Source of the DNA: an uncultured Coriobacteriaceae bacterium
Lineage (GTDB): Bacteria > Actinomycetota > Coriobacteriia > Coriobacteriales > Atopobiaceae
Length of the DNA stretch: 64,000 nt
NCBI GenBank assembly: GCA_902780305.1
Contig: CACZFB010000003.1
Coordinates: 1 to 64,000 of the forward strand
Direction: 5' to 3'
Made by a program: the position numbers and the translations under genes. Below, piece by piece: positions 43,708-51,327 of this stretch. The notes beneath the pieces are model-generated. The model did not search any database and was not told where the DNA came from. It saw only the letters and a program-made list of their open reading frames with translations. Positions within the stretch are counted from its first letter, which is position 1. Each line of letters begins with the position of its first letter.

Positions 43708-44169
43708 ATGGCAGAGCAACCGCTGGTGGGCATAATTATGGGCTCGGCGTCCGACATGCCTGTAATGGAGGCATGCACGGCGCAGCTGGAGGAGTTCGGC
43801 GTGCCGTACGAGCTGATCATTGCGTCTGCGCATCGCAATCCCGCCAAGGTGCACGAGTGGGCGAGCACCGCGGCAGACCGTGGCCTGCGCGTGATCGTTG
43901 CTGCGGCGGGCAAGGCGGCCCACCTAGGCGGCGTGGTTGCGGCATACACGCCGCTCCCCATTATTGGCGTGCCCATAAAGACGAGCGACCTGGGCGGCAT
44001 GGATTCCCTGCTGTCCATGGTGCAGATGCCTTCGGGCGTGCCGGTGGCGTGCGTCGCCATAAACGGCGCGAAGAACGCCGCAATCTACGCGACGCAGATC
44101 CTGGGCGCTCAGGATCCGGCGTTCCGACAAACTATCGAGACGTTCAAGGCCGGCATGGCCCAGGCGTAA
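43708..44169 (+). CDS. purE: 5-(carboxyamino)imidazole ribonucleotide mutase
   Basis: A 153-residue class I PurE, which converts N5-CAIR to CAIR in purine synthesis. The active-site stretch is [16 protein letters not shown], then [15 protein letters not shown] with the catalytic His, and [20 protein letters not shown]. The ribosome binding site is GAGGAGG. It is the first gene of a purine group, followed 10 bases later by the sortase gene. purK is not adjacent. Confidence 0.95.
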   Translation: MAEQPLVGIIMGSASDMPVMEACTAQLEEFGVPYELIIASAHRNPAKVHEWASTAADRGLRVIVAAAGKAAHLGGVVAAYTPLPIIGVPIKTSDLGGMDSLLSMVQMPSGVPVACVAINGAKNAAIYATQILGAQDPAFRQTIETFKAGMAQA

Positions 44170-44179
44170 GGAGACACAC

Positions 44180-45466
44180 ATGGCCAAGCATATGGCGCCC
44201 GTGCCCGACTCGTGGTCCGACGACGCGGCCGACGTGGAGCAGACGCAGGTAAGCGCAGAGCCGGCCCCCGAGCCCGCGCCCGAGCCCGACCCGGCGCCCG
44301 AGCCCGACCCGGCGCCCGAGCCCGACCCGGTGCCCGAACCCGACCCGGCGTCCGCGCCCGAGCCGGCCCCCGACCCAGACCCGGCAGTCCAGACCCCGGC
44401 CAACACAGACGGCAAGAAGCCGGCCAAGCGCAGCAACCTGGTGTCGAACCTGCTCATCGTAGTGGGCGTCGCGCTGCTGGTGGTGGCTGGCGTCATCTTC
44501 TTCAACAACCAACGCAATTATCAAAAGATTGACGAAGAGAACGAGCGTGTGGCCGAGTACGTTAAGCTGACCGACGATGGCGAGCAGCCGCCCACGGTGG
44601 ATTGGGAGGCACTCAAGGCCATGAACTCCGACGTGGTAGGCTGGCTGCAGGTGCCCGGTACCGTGGTCAACTACCCCGTGTTCCAAAGCGGCGACAACGA
44701 CTACTATCTCTCGCACGCTCCCGACAAGAGCGAGAGCATTGGCGGCTCGGTGTTTCTGGATGCCGAGAACACCAAGCCAGGCATGGTGGACACCCAAAGC
44801 ATCGTGTACGGGCACCACATGCGCAACGGCTCGCAGTTTAAGCAGATTGCCGACATGGAGAACCAGGAGCTCTTCGACGGCGTCAAGACGGTATGGTACG
44901 TAACCGAGAACCAGCCGTACGAGCTGGCGCCGCTGTTCGTGTACTACACCAACGAGGAGGACACCGACGTCCGACAGTTCTCGTTCGACAAGGACGCCGA
45001 CTTCAGGGCATATCTTAAGAAGTACCTGGGCGAGGCGCGTGCCAAGCGCTCCGACATCGACCAGGTGCTGGGTTCGGTGCGCCACATCTTTACCCTCTCT
45101 ACCTGCAACTACGAGGATGGCTACGGCCGTACGCTGCTGGTGTGCGCGCCCAAGAGCGAGATTCCCGGCATGGAGGAGTACGACGCCGCGGCCGCGCAAA
45201 AGGCGGCCGACGAACAGGCGGCCAAGGAGAAGGCCGAGCAGGAGAAGCAGCGCGCCGAGGAGCTGGCGGAGCAAAAGCGGCTCGAGCAGGAGCGTCTGGC
45301 ACAGGAGGACCAGGAGCGGCTCGATGCCGAGCGGGCGGCACAGGAGGATGCGGCCGGCACGATGCAGCCCAGCGATGGCGCAGCCCCCGCAGCCCAGACG
45401 ATCACCCAAACGGAGGGTGGCATGCAGGAGGAAGAGGGCTCCTCGACGGTGGTCGAGGGGGCATAG
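44180..45466 (+). CDS. Class B sortase with Pro/Glu head and coiled-coil tail
   Basis: A 428-residue sortase, much longer than usual (about 220-250). The cytoplasmic head (about 25-72) is made of EPDP-type repeats. One transmembrane helix lies at 87-108. The sortase fold (about 125-335) is class B: VGWLQVPGTVVNYPVFQ, the catalytic His in YGHHMRNGSQF (about 211), Cys in LSTCNYEDG (about 309) and Arg in GYGRTLLVC (about 316). A Glu/Ala/Gln coiled-coil tail of about 90 residues follows, which is unusual. It lies between purE and purM on the same strand, 10 bases after purE. No NPQTN or LPXTG substrate is visible nearby. Confidence 0.9.
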   Translation: MAKHMAPVPDSWSDDAADVEQTQVSAEPAPEPAPEPDPAPEPDPAPEPDPVPEPDPASAPEPAPDPDPAVQTPANTDGKKPAKRSNLVSNLLIVVGVALLVVAGVIFFNNQRNYQKIDEENERVAEYVKLTDDGEQPPTVDWEALKAMNSDVVGWLQVPGTVVNYPVFQSGDNDYYLSHAPDKSESIGGSVFLDAENTKPGMVDTQSIVYGHHMRNGSQFKQIADMENQELFDGVKTVWYVTENQPYELAPLFVYYTNEEDTDVRQFSFDKDADFRAYLKKYLGEARAKRSDIDQVLGSVRHIFTLSTCNYEDGYGRTLLVCAPKSEIPGMEEYDAAAAQKAADEQAAKEKAEQEKQRAEELAEQKRLEQERLAQEDQERLDAERAAQEDAAGTMQPSDGAAPAAQTITQTEGGMQEEEGSSTVVEGA

Positions 45467-45570
45467 CACCCGTAGCTCGAATGCAAGTGCGCCCCGGCCA
45501 GCAGCCGTGGGCGCGCAGCTCAATTGGCGGCGCATTCGCCGCGTTGGCATGCGCCAAGAGAGGATGAATC

Positions 45571-46632
45571 ATGACCGATCACGTAACGTACGCCGATGCC
45601 GGCGTGGATGTGGACGAGGGCGCCCGCGCGGTGGACGCCATCCGGGAGTCCGTGGCCGCCACGATGCGGCCCGAGGTGCTTGGTGGCCTGGGCGGCTTTG
45701 GCAGCTGCTTCTCGGCCAAGGCGCTCAAGGACATGGATGACCCCGTGCTGGTAAGCGGCACCGATGGCGTGGGCACCAAGCTCGCCATCGCCCAGCTGCT
45801 GGACCGCCACGATACGGTGGGCAAGGACCTGGTGGCCATGTGCGCCGACGACGTGGTGGTGGTTGGCGCGGAGCCGCTGTTCTTCCTGGACTACGTGGCC
45901 GTCGGCAAGCTCAAGGCCGAGTCCATGGCCCAGATCGTGGGTGGTATCGCCGCGGGCTGCAAAGAGGCGGGCTGCGCGCTGGTGGGCGGCGAGATGGCCG
46001 AGCATCCCGGTGTGATGGCGGCTAACGACTACGACCTCGCGGGCTTCGTGGTGGGCGTGGTGGACCGCGCGCACATGATCGGCCCGGAGCTGGTGCGCGA
46101 GGGCGACGTGATCTTGGGCATTCCCAGTTCGGGCATCCACTCCAACGGATACTCCTTGGTGCGCAAGGTGGCCATCGAAGGTCGCAGCGTGGAGGAGCTG
46201 TGCCAGCCGTTGCCCGAGCTGGGCGGCGAGTCGCTGGCCGATGCGGTGCTGCGTCCTACGACGATCTATGCGGGTGCGCTGGTCCGCGCGCTTCGTGCGG
46301 GTGTGCCCATACACGCCATGGCCCATATTACCGGCGGTGGCATTACCGAGAATCTCAATCGGGCGCTGCCCGCGCATCTGGACGCGGTGGTGGACCGTGG
46401 TGGCGAGGACGGGCCGGCGTGGCAGGTGCCGCCCGTGATCGCCTACATGGTGCGTGCCGCAGGCCTGACGCCCGACGAGGCATATAAGACGTTTAACATG
46501 GGCGTGGGCATGAGCGTGCTGTGCGCGCCCGGCGACGCCGAGTCCGTGCAGAGCGCGCTAGCCGAGCAGGGCCTTGCCTCCTTCGTTATGGGCGAGGTCG
46601 TGGCCGGCACCGGCAAGGTCGTCTATCGCTAG
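45571..46632 (+). CDS. purM: Phosphoribosylformylglycinamidine cyclo-ligase (AIR synthetase)
   Basis: A 353-residue ATP-dependent ligase that closes the imidazole ring. It begins TYADAGVDVDEGARAVDAI, then GGFGSCFSAKAL, SGTDGVGTKLAIAQ with the ATP-binding loop, MCADDVVVVGAEPLFFLDY and CALVGGEMAEHPGVM. The late segment is HITGGGITENLNRALP. The ribosome binding site is AGAGAGGATG. The 104 bases between the sortase gene and purM contain no obvious terminator. Confidence 0.95.
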   Translation: MTDHVTYADAGVDVDEGARAVDAIRESVAATMRPEVLGGLGGFGSCFSAKALKDMDDPVLVSGTDGVGTKLAIAQLLDRHDTVGKDLVAMCADDVVVVGAEPLFFLDYVAVGKLKAESMAQIVGGIAAGCKEAGCALVGGEMAEHPGVMAANDYDLAGFVVGVVDRAHMIGPELVREGDVILGIPSSGIHSNGYSLVRKVAIEGRSVEELCQPLPELGGESLADAVLRPTTIYAGALVRALRAGVPIHAMAHITGGGITENLNRALPAHLDAVVDRGGEDGPAWQVPPVIAYMVRAAGLTPDEAYKTFNMGVGMSVLCAPGDAESVQSALAEQGLASFVMGEVVAGTGKVVYR

Positions 46633-46659
46633 GTGACGAGCGGCTAAGGAGGGCCAAAC

Positions 46660-47268
46660 ATGAGCATTCGGCTAGGCGTGCTCCTCTCGGGATCGGGCAC
46701 CAACCTGCAGGCCATTATCGACCGCATTGAGAAGGGGACGCTCGACGCCACCGTGGAGCTGGTGGTCTCGTCTCGGCCCGACGCGTATGGTTTGCAGCGG
46801 GCGCAGCGGCATGGGCTGCAAACGCTTACGCTCTCTAAGGAGCTGTATGCGGACCCGTTTGTTGCGGACGAGGTGATCGCGACGGAGCTCAAGCTGCATG
46901 ACGTGGACTACGTGGTGATGGCGGGATACATGCGCATGGTGCATGCGCCCATCCTGCAGGCGTTTCCCAACCGCGTGGTAAACCTGCATCCCGCCCTGCT
47001 GCCCAGCTTTAAGGGTGCCCATGCCATTCAGGACGCGTACGATTACGGCGTAAAGGTTACCGGTGTTACCGTGCACTTTGCCGACGACCAGTACGACTGC
47101 GGCCCCATCATCGCGCAGGAGGCGCTGGTGGTGGAGGAGGGCTGGACGGTCGACGAGCTCGAGGAGCACATCCACGCCATCGAGCACCGCCTGTATCCCA
47201 ACACCATCCAGCTCTTGGCCGAGGGTCGCGTCCACGTACAAGACAATGGCACCGTCGCCGTGGACTGA
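46660..47268 (+). CDS. purN: Phosphoribosylglycinamide formyltransferase
   Basis: A 202-residue folate-dependent enzyme of the third step of purine synthesis. Key features are LLSGSGTNLQAIIDRI, MAGYMRMVHAPILQAFPNRVVNLHPALLPSFKG with the catalytic Asn-x-His, and GVTVHFADDQYDCGPIIAQEA with the catalytic Asp. The ribosome binding site is AAGGAGGG. Its TGA stop is the start of a family-A palindrome, which closes the purine group. Confidence 0.95.
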   Translation: MSIRLGVLLSGSGTNLQAIIDRIEKGTLDATVELVVSSRPDAYGLQRAQRHGLQTLTLSKELYADPFVADEVIATELKLHDVDYVVMAGYMRMVHAPILQAFPNRVVNLHPALLPSFKGAHAIQDAYDYGVKVTGVTVHFADDQYDCGPIIAQEALVVEEGWTVDELEEHIHAIEHRLYPNTIQLLAEGRVHVQDNGTVAVD

Positions 47269-47294
47269 GAAAAGGGGCCAAACCCCTTTTCTCA
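47266..47294. terminator. Family-A palindrome fused to the purN stop codon
   Basis: TGAGAAAAGGGG, CCAAA, CCCCTTTTCTCA. The first three bases are the purN stop codon. Confidence 0.7.
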
Positions 47295-47308
47295 CTTTTG
47301 CGCCAAAC

Positions 47309-47337
47309 TGAGAAAAGGGGTTTGGCCCCTTTTCTCA
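47309..47337. terminator. Family-A palindrome fused to the stop of the TPM gene
   Basis: TGAGAAAAGGGG, TTTGG, CCCCTTTTCTCA. Read on the minus strand, its last three bases (TCA at 47335-47337) are the TGA stop of the TPM-domain gene. Together with the copy at 47266, two elements in opposite orientation sit 14 bases apart between convergent genes, each attached to its own gene. Confidence 0.7.
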
Positions 47338-48099
47338 GAAGCTGTGGCTGCCGCCTCCGCCACCGCCTCCGCCACCACCGCCGCCACCGCCACCGCCGCC
47401 GCTGCGGGAGGAGCGATGATAGGTGTGGCGGCTGGTGACCACGGGGTCGAGCTGCACGATGGTGGGCAGCTCCGCCATGCCGCGCATGCTCTGGGAGCTC
47501 GCACGTTGTTGCATCACCTTGGCGCGTGAGCGGTACAGCACAAAGAAGTTGATGAGCACGCCGCCAATGATGGCGACCAAGAAGTTGGTGATGTGCCTCA
47601 TGGGGTTCGCGATGGTGCCGCCCTTGCAGCGGGCGAGCATCTGCGAGAGGGCGTCATCGGCGCAGCCGTAGTAGTCCTTCCTGGTGGCCTTCTTGTACAC
47701 GTTGTCCGTAATGGCACGTCCGTCTCGCTCGGACACGTACTTGAGCCCGGCGTCGTTGGCATACACGCACACCTGACGGTTGTGCATGTCGATGATAAAT
47801 GCTACCGCGGGGTCGGTCCCGTAGTGCTGCCTCATGTAGCTTTTGGCAAAGACCTTTACGTCGCTCGTCTCTTCGTCGGTCGTTACGAACGCAGCGTCCA
47901 GGTACTCCGAGAACTCGGCGTAGTCTTTTTTCAGCCGCCTGCGTTCGGCGGCGGTAAGCAGCTCGGCCTGGTCGTCCACGGTAAACGATCCCTTGGCATG
48001 GGCAACGCGGGGCGCAACGCCCGCAAGCAGGACAAGGCACAGGCCCAGCAAAAGGGCGGTGCCAAAGGTGGCAAACCAACCGAATCGCGCGTGTCTCAT
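47335..48099 (-). CDS. TPM-domain (YgcG-like) membrane protein with polyglycine tail
   Basis: A 254-residue protein. A signal peptide or anchor covers about 8-35. The TPM domain (about 38-165) begins VDDQAELLTAAERRRLKKDY and continues with AAFVTTDEETSDVKVFA and VAFIIDMHNRQVCVYANDAG; TPM domains have been linked to acid phosphatase activity and membrane protein repair in plants. A membrane helix follows at about 188-206. The tail is a run of about 17 glycines and ends SHSF, as in many YgcG homologues. Start and stop of the two genes overlap by four bases (ATGA) with the zinc-ribbon membrane gene upstream, so they are co-translated and probably form a complex. Confidence 0.82.
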   Translation of the reverse strand: MRHARFGWFATFGTALLLGLCLVLLAGVAPRVAHAKGSFTVDDQAELLTAAERRRLKKDYAEFSEYLDAAFVTTDEETSDVKVFAKSYMRQHYGTDPAVAFIIDMHNRQVCVYANDAGLKYVSERDGRAITDNVYKKATRKDYYGCADDALSQMLARCKGGTIANPMRHITNFLVAIIGGVLINFFVLYRSRAKVMQQRASSQSMRGMAELPTIVQLDPVVTSRHTYHRSSRSGGGGGGGGGGGGGGGGGSHSF

Positions 48100-49691
48100 G
48101 ACGCCACCTCCTTGCGGTCGAACAGCTTGGGTAGGGGTCGCGTGGTCGTGAGGTTGTACACCCGAAGCATCGCGACAGACGAGACGATGAGGCCCACGAT
48201 GCACACGATGTCACCCAGGTAGTACCAGATGTCGTCGACGGGCCCCACCAGGATGATTGCGGCGTTTACCAGCACAGAGAGCAGCAGGACGCCAATCGCC
48301 ACGGGCGCGTTCCACTCCTTCATCTCCTTGTGCCACTGCGCCACGCGAATCGTTACGAACACGGCCAGGGCCAGAGTAAGCAGCGGGGCGACCTTCATAA
48401 GCAGCGAGCGATGCACGTCGAAGGTCCGGTCGATGTCTATGGGGCCGGCGCCTCCCATCCGCGCTGCACGTGCCGAGTTTGCGATCAGCCACAGCACGAT
48501 CGGGAGCAGGAAGCCCAGAAGGATGGGCCATACGTTCTTGAACTTTACCGACTTGCGGGTGCGTTTTTTGGGATCCTCGTTGAGGCCATCCTTGTTCGTC
48601 CAGCCCTTGTCGTGGGCGTGGGTCTGCGTTGCGTACACGCGCTTGGCGCTCGTGTGGATGCCCCATGCCATGAGTGTCGCCGCCACAAAGCTCAAAAACG
48701 CCGTGAGTCCCGGTGTCATGTGCACGGTAAGCTCCAGCACCACGAACAGCAGGGCGCTAATTGCCGCGCTGCCCAGCGCAAACGTGCGAATGTTGATGGG
48801 CAGGTCCGAGACCACCTGACCCGATTCGCCGTTTACTACGGCATAGGCCACGCGGTCGTCCTTGCGCCAGGTAAGAAACCAGAGCGGAAACAGGATGGGG
48901 TGGTGGCCGGTGACAGTGGTTGGTACGTGTGACTTGTCGGTGAGCGGAATGCCGTGACGCTGCTTGGTCAAGTCGCCAATCTCGCTGATCATGTCCTGCT
49001 CGGCCTGGGCCTGCGCGTCCTCGTAGTACAGCTCGGCCGGCGTGGTGGATGAGTCGGCGTAGTAGCCAGCAAGATAGCCCGGGCTAAAGGGCACCTCACG
49101 TTCCACGTTAAAGGGCAGGCAGCGCGCCGAGATCTCGTCGTCCAGGTACTTGCTCGCGTCGAAGGGAGTGCCGTGCTGGTAGGTGCCGTCGAGCTCCACA
49201 TCGATGCGGTACTTGGTGACGGTGGTGTCGTTGCCGTGCGTCTCGGAGGTCTCGCCAATAATGCTGGGCTCGTCGAAGGTCGCGTCGTACTGGTAGAAGG
49301 GCATGTAGATGCCCGTGAACTTTTGAATGTGGTCGGGATCCTTAAACTCCTTGTGCAGGTAGGGCACGCGCTTTACATAGGCGCCGTAGGCCTCGGCGCA
49401 CTGGTCCTTGCTCACCTGGAAAGGAATGATCTTCTCGGCGTTAAAGCCGGAGCCCGGCTGGGCAACGAGGCTCTGCCCGCCGCAGTAGGGGCAAAAGCCA
49501 ACCAGGGACTCGTCCGTACCCTCCAGCTCCGCGCCACAGCTCTGACAGGTGATGGCCGTGGTCACGATTGCCGCATCCCGAATAATGGTGCTTTGCGGGT
49601 CGAAGGTGCTCTCGCAGTGCTCGCAGCGCAGCAGCTGCGACGATGCGTCGAACACGAGGTTGCCGTTGCAGTTGGCGCAGTGAAATCCCAT
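48096..49691 (-). CDS. Zinc-ribbon membrane protein
   Basis: A 531-residue protein. The N-terminus carries two zinc-ribbon pairs (CANC with CEHC, then CQSC with CPYC, about residues 5-72). A soluble domain follows (about 80-290) containing VSKDQCAEAYGAYVKR, TGIYMPFYQYDATF and a HGTPFDASKYLDDE segment. The C-terminal half has about six transmembrane helices. I recognise the arrangement (zinc ribbon, soluble module, membrane part, partner TPM protein) but know no established function. The ATG at 49691 has AAGGGGTGGG upstream, and the gene overlaps the TPM gene by four bases. Confidence 0.72.
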   Translation of the reverse strand: MGFHCANCNGNLVFDASSQLLRCEHCESTFDPQSTIIRDAAIVTTAITCQSCGAELEGTDESLVGFCPYCGGQSLVAQPGSGFNAEKIIPFQVSKDQCAEAYGAYVKRVPYLHKEFKDPDHIQKFTGIYMPFYQYDATFDEPSIIGETSETHGNDTTVTKYRIDVELDGTYQHGTPFDASKYLDDEISARCLPFNVEREVPFSPGYLAGYYADSSTTPAELYYEDAQAQAEQDMISEIGDLTKQRHGIPLTDKSHVPTTVTGHHPILFPLWFLTWRKDDRVAYAVVNGESGQVVSDLPINIRTFALGSAAISALLFVVLELTVHMTPGLTAFLSFVAATLMAWGIHTSAKRVYATQTHAHDKGWTNKDGLNEDPKKRTRKSVKFKNVWPILLGFLLPIVLWLIANSARAARMGGAGPIDIDRTFDVHRSLLMKVAPLLTLALAVFVTIRVAQWHKEMKEWNAPVAIGVLLLSVLVNAAIILVGPVDDIWYYLGDIVCIVGLIVSSVAMLRVYNLTTTRPLPKLFDRKEVAS

Positions 49692-49856
49692 GGCCCACCC
49701 CTTTGCACAGATTGCCGTACCAGCATGTTTAGAGCATACCGCTTGTGGGTGATGGATGGCACGTGGGCTCCCCCAACGGCAGGGCCTGCCGGGTGCGCCG
49801 GGGATGCGCAGCGGTGTGGCTGGCGTGGGCGCTGGCGTGGGCGCTGGCGTGGGTGC

Positions 49857-49980
49857 CCACATTAAGTGCGAAGATCGTTTTACTGCAAAAGTTGATGTTT
49901 TTGAGAAAACCGCAGGTCAGAGGCTTGTCGCCTTCGAGCGACCCGGTGGGCAGGGCTAGAAATCTTCGCACTTAATGTGG
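49857..49980. mobile_element. 124-bp terminal-inverted-repeat element, copy 1
   Basis: The ends CCACATTAAGTGCGAAGAT (49857-49875) and their exact complement (49962-49980) form a 19-base terminal inverted repeat, 20 with the next C/G pair. The interior contains CGTTTTACTGCAAAAGTTGA and GCAGGGCTAGAA. A second copy in the same orientation, with about six differences, lies at 51101-51224 on the other side of a DUF559-type gene. A 12-base tandem repeat (GGGCGCTGGCGT, about three copies, 49818-49852) abuts the left end. An open frame of about 38 codons across the element on the minus strand has no ribosome binding site. Confidence 0.8.
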
Positions 49981-50021
49981 GGGATGTTGGAAGTCGGCAG
50001 TGGGCGTCGATTCTGGCGCAT

Positions 50022-50993
50022 CTACGAGAACCCCAGCAGCTCGGTGGGGTTCGTGGCGTAGCGTCGCAAGCGCGTTTGATACGCCACGCGTGCGGTCCAC
50101 TGCTCGTCGGAAATCGGTTCGAGCGCCTGCCCGATGCTGCTCGCAACAATCGATGCCACGCGCTCGATTTGTCGTGGGGCGTTCATGTGCTTGCTGGTAA
50201 CAGTAATCACGCGATATCCCAGCTCGGCAAGAACGTCTCGGCGTAGGGCATCCTGCGCGATGCGTGCGGATGCCAAATGATGCGCATCGCTGTCGTACTC
50301 AATGGCCACGCGCTCGTCGTTCCACAGCAAATCAGGCGTGATGGTGTCGAAGTCCCAGTACTTGCGCGCCGTGCCCTCAACGGGAATGGGATGGTTGAGC
50401 TCGGGCGCTCTCAGGCCAAAGCCGCCACGATCGGGCGGCTCGTGCAGCATGAGCGCAAGGGCTGCTTCCATAGGAGACGCCGCTCCCGCAAGCACGCGCG
50501 GAGCCACCAACAGTGCCTTGCGCTTCCCGCGAACACGCCCGAGCTCCATAGCCGTCTGGCGTAACACCTCGGGCGTGCAGGTCTGCTCACGCTCAAACAA
50601 CGTGCCGGCGGGGCTTATGCCATACCGTCCACACAGCTCCATACCCAGCATCAGCAAGCGTTCCTCGTCTAGCAGGTTGCCCATCTGCACGAACGCCAGC
50701 TCGGGTCCGCAGCAAAAGATGCCTCGGTCCATGCGGACGGCGTTAAAGGTAAACGAGCTAGGAGCAAAGAGGTGACACTTGGTTATTGAGGAGGGGCGAC
50801 GGCTATCGCGCATGGATACGACCAGGTGTAGCGGGCGCGTGAGGTCCATGATGGCCTGCGCGTGCCGCTGGAGCTTGGTGTGGCTGGCCTCTATGGAGAG
50901 GGGAGGCAGCGCGTAGCGCTCGGATAAAAGCGCTGTGTTCGTGTTGTGCCGCAGCCATTCCACGGCCGTGCCGTAGCCCAGTAGATATGCCAT
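50022..50993 (-). CDS. DUF559/Vsr-like nuclease-fold protein
   Basis: A 323-residue protein. The C-terminal 120 residues look like a DUF559 or Vsr-type PD-(D/E)XK endonuclease domain: PDLLWNDERVAIEYDSDAHH with Asp and Glu/Asp in the right places, then RRDVLAELGYRVITVTSKHM. The N-terminal 190 residues are unfamiliar; they include LLSERYALPPLSIEASHTKL and a possible transcription-factor-like or AbiEi-like helical part. The start at 50993 follows AAGGGAGAAGATC; a longer frame runs back into the 124-bp element and lacks a ribosome binding site. The gene is bracketed by two direct copies of the element, 41 and 107 bases away. It may move with, cut at, or merely sit beside them. Confidence 0.6.
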   Translation of the reverse strand: MAYLLGYGTAVEWLRHNTNTALLSERYALPPLSIEASHTKLQRHAQAIMDLTRPLHLVVSMRDSRRPSSITKCHLFAPSSFTFNAVRMDRGIFCCGPELAFVQMGNLLDEERLLMLGMELCGRYGISPAGTLFEREQTCTPEVLRQTAMELGRVRGKRKALLVAPRVLAGAASPMEAALALMLHEPPDRGGFGLRAPELNHPIPVEGTARKYWDFDTITPDLLWNDERVAIEYDSDAHHLASARIAQDALRRDVLAELGYRVITVTSKHMNAPRQIERVASIVASSIGQALEPISDEQWTARVAYQTRLRRYATNPTELLGFS

Positions 50994-51100
50994 GATCTTC
51001 TCCCTTGGGCTCGTTGCGTCCGAGTCGCCCGCATCGGATGGCCATTGTAACCCGTTTGGGAGCGGCGATGCCGCGATTGGCGCGGTGTGCCAGTGGATTG

Positions 51101-51224
51101 CCACATTAAGTGCGAAGATCGTTTTACTGCAAAAGTTGATGTTTGTGAGAAAACCGCAGGTCAGGGGCTTGTTGCCACCGAGCGACCCGGCGGGCAGGGC
51201 TAGAAATCTTCGCACTTAATGTGG
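51101..51224. mobile_element. 124-bp terminal-inverted-repeat element, copy 2
   Basis: Same length, same orientation and same 19-base ends as the copy at 49857-49980, with about six base differences between them. It lies upstream of the DUF559-type gene, so any promoter for that gene must lie inside the element or in the 107 bases after it. It is followed by the family-C palindrome at 51242. Confidence 0.8.
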
Positions 51225-51241
51225 GGGTGTCCGCTCAGGCG

Positions 51242-51315
51242 CGCCTATCGATGGGGGTGACCCCCTTTGATATGCCACGTGCGGCAATCAAAGGGGGTCA
51301 CCCCATCGATGGGCG
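51242..51315. repeat. Family-C long palindrome
   Basis: CGCCTATCGATGGGGGTGAC and CCCCATCGATGGGCG at the edges pair with few mismatches; CCCCTTTGATATGCC and GGCAATCAAAGGGGG form the inner part. Total about 74 bases, lying between the second 124-bp element and the end of the ChW gene. Confidence 0.65.
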
Positions 51316-51327
51316 CTCGGCCCCGTA

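Noticed and set aside
49860-49971. Small peptide gene inside the 124-bp element
   Set aside because: Both copies keep an open frame of about 38 codons on the minus strand, but there is no ribosome binding site and the terminal inverted repeat accounts for part of the frame.
50994-51215. Longer N-terminus for the DUF559-type protein
   Set aside because: The extension is read through the repeat element; a good ribosome binding site directly precedes the ATG at 50993.
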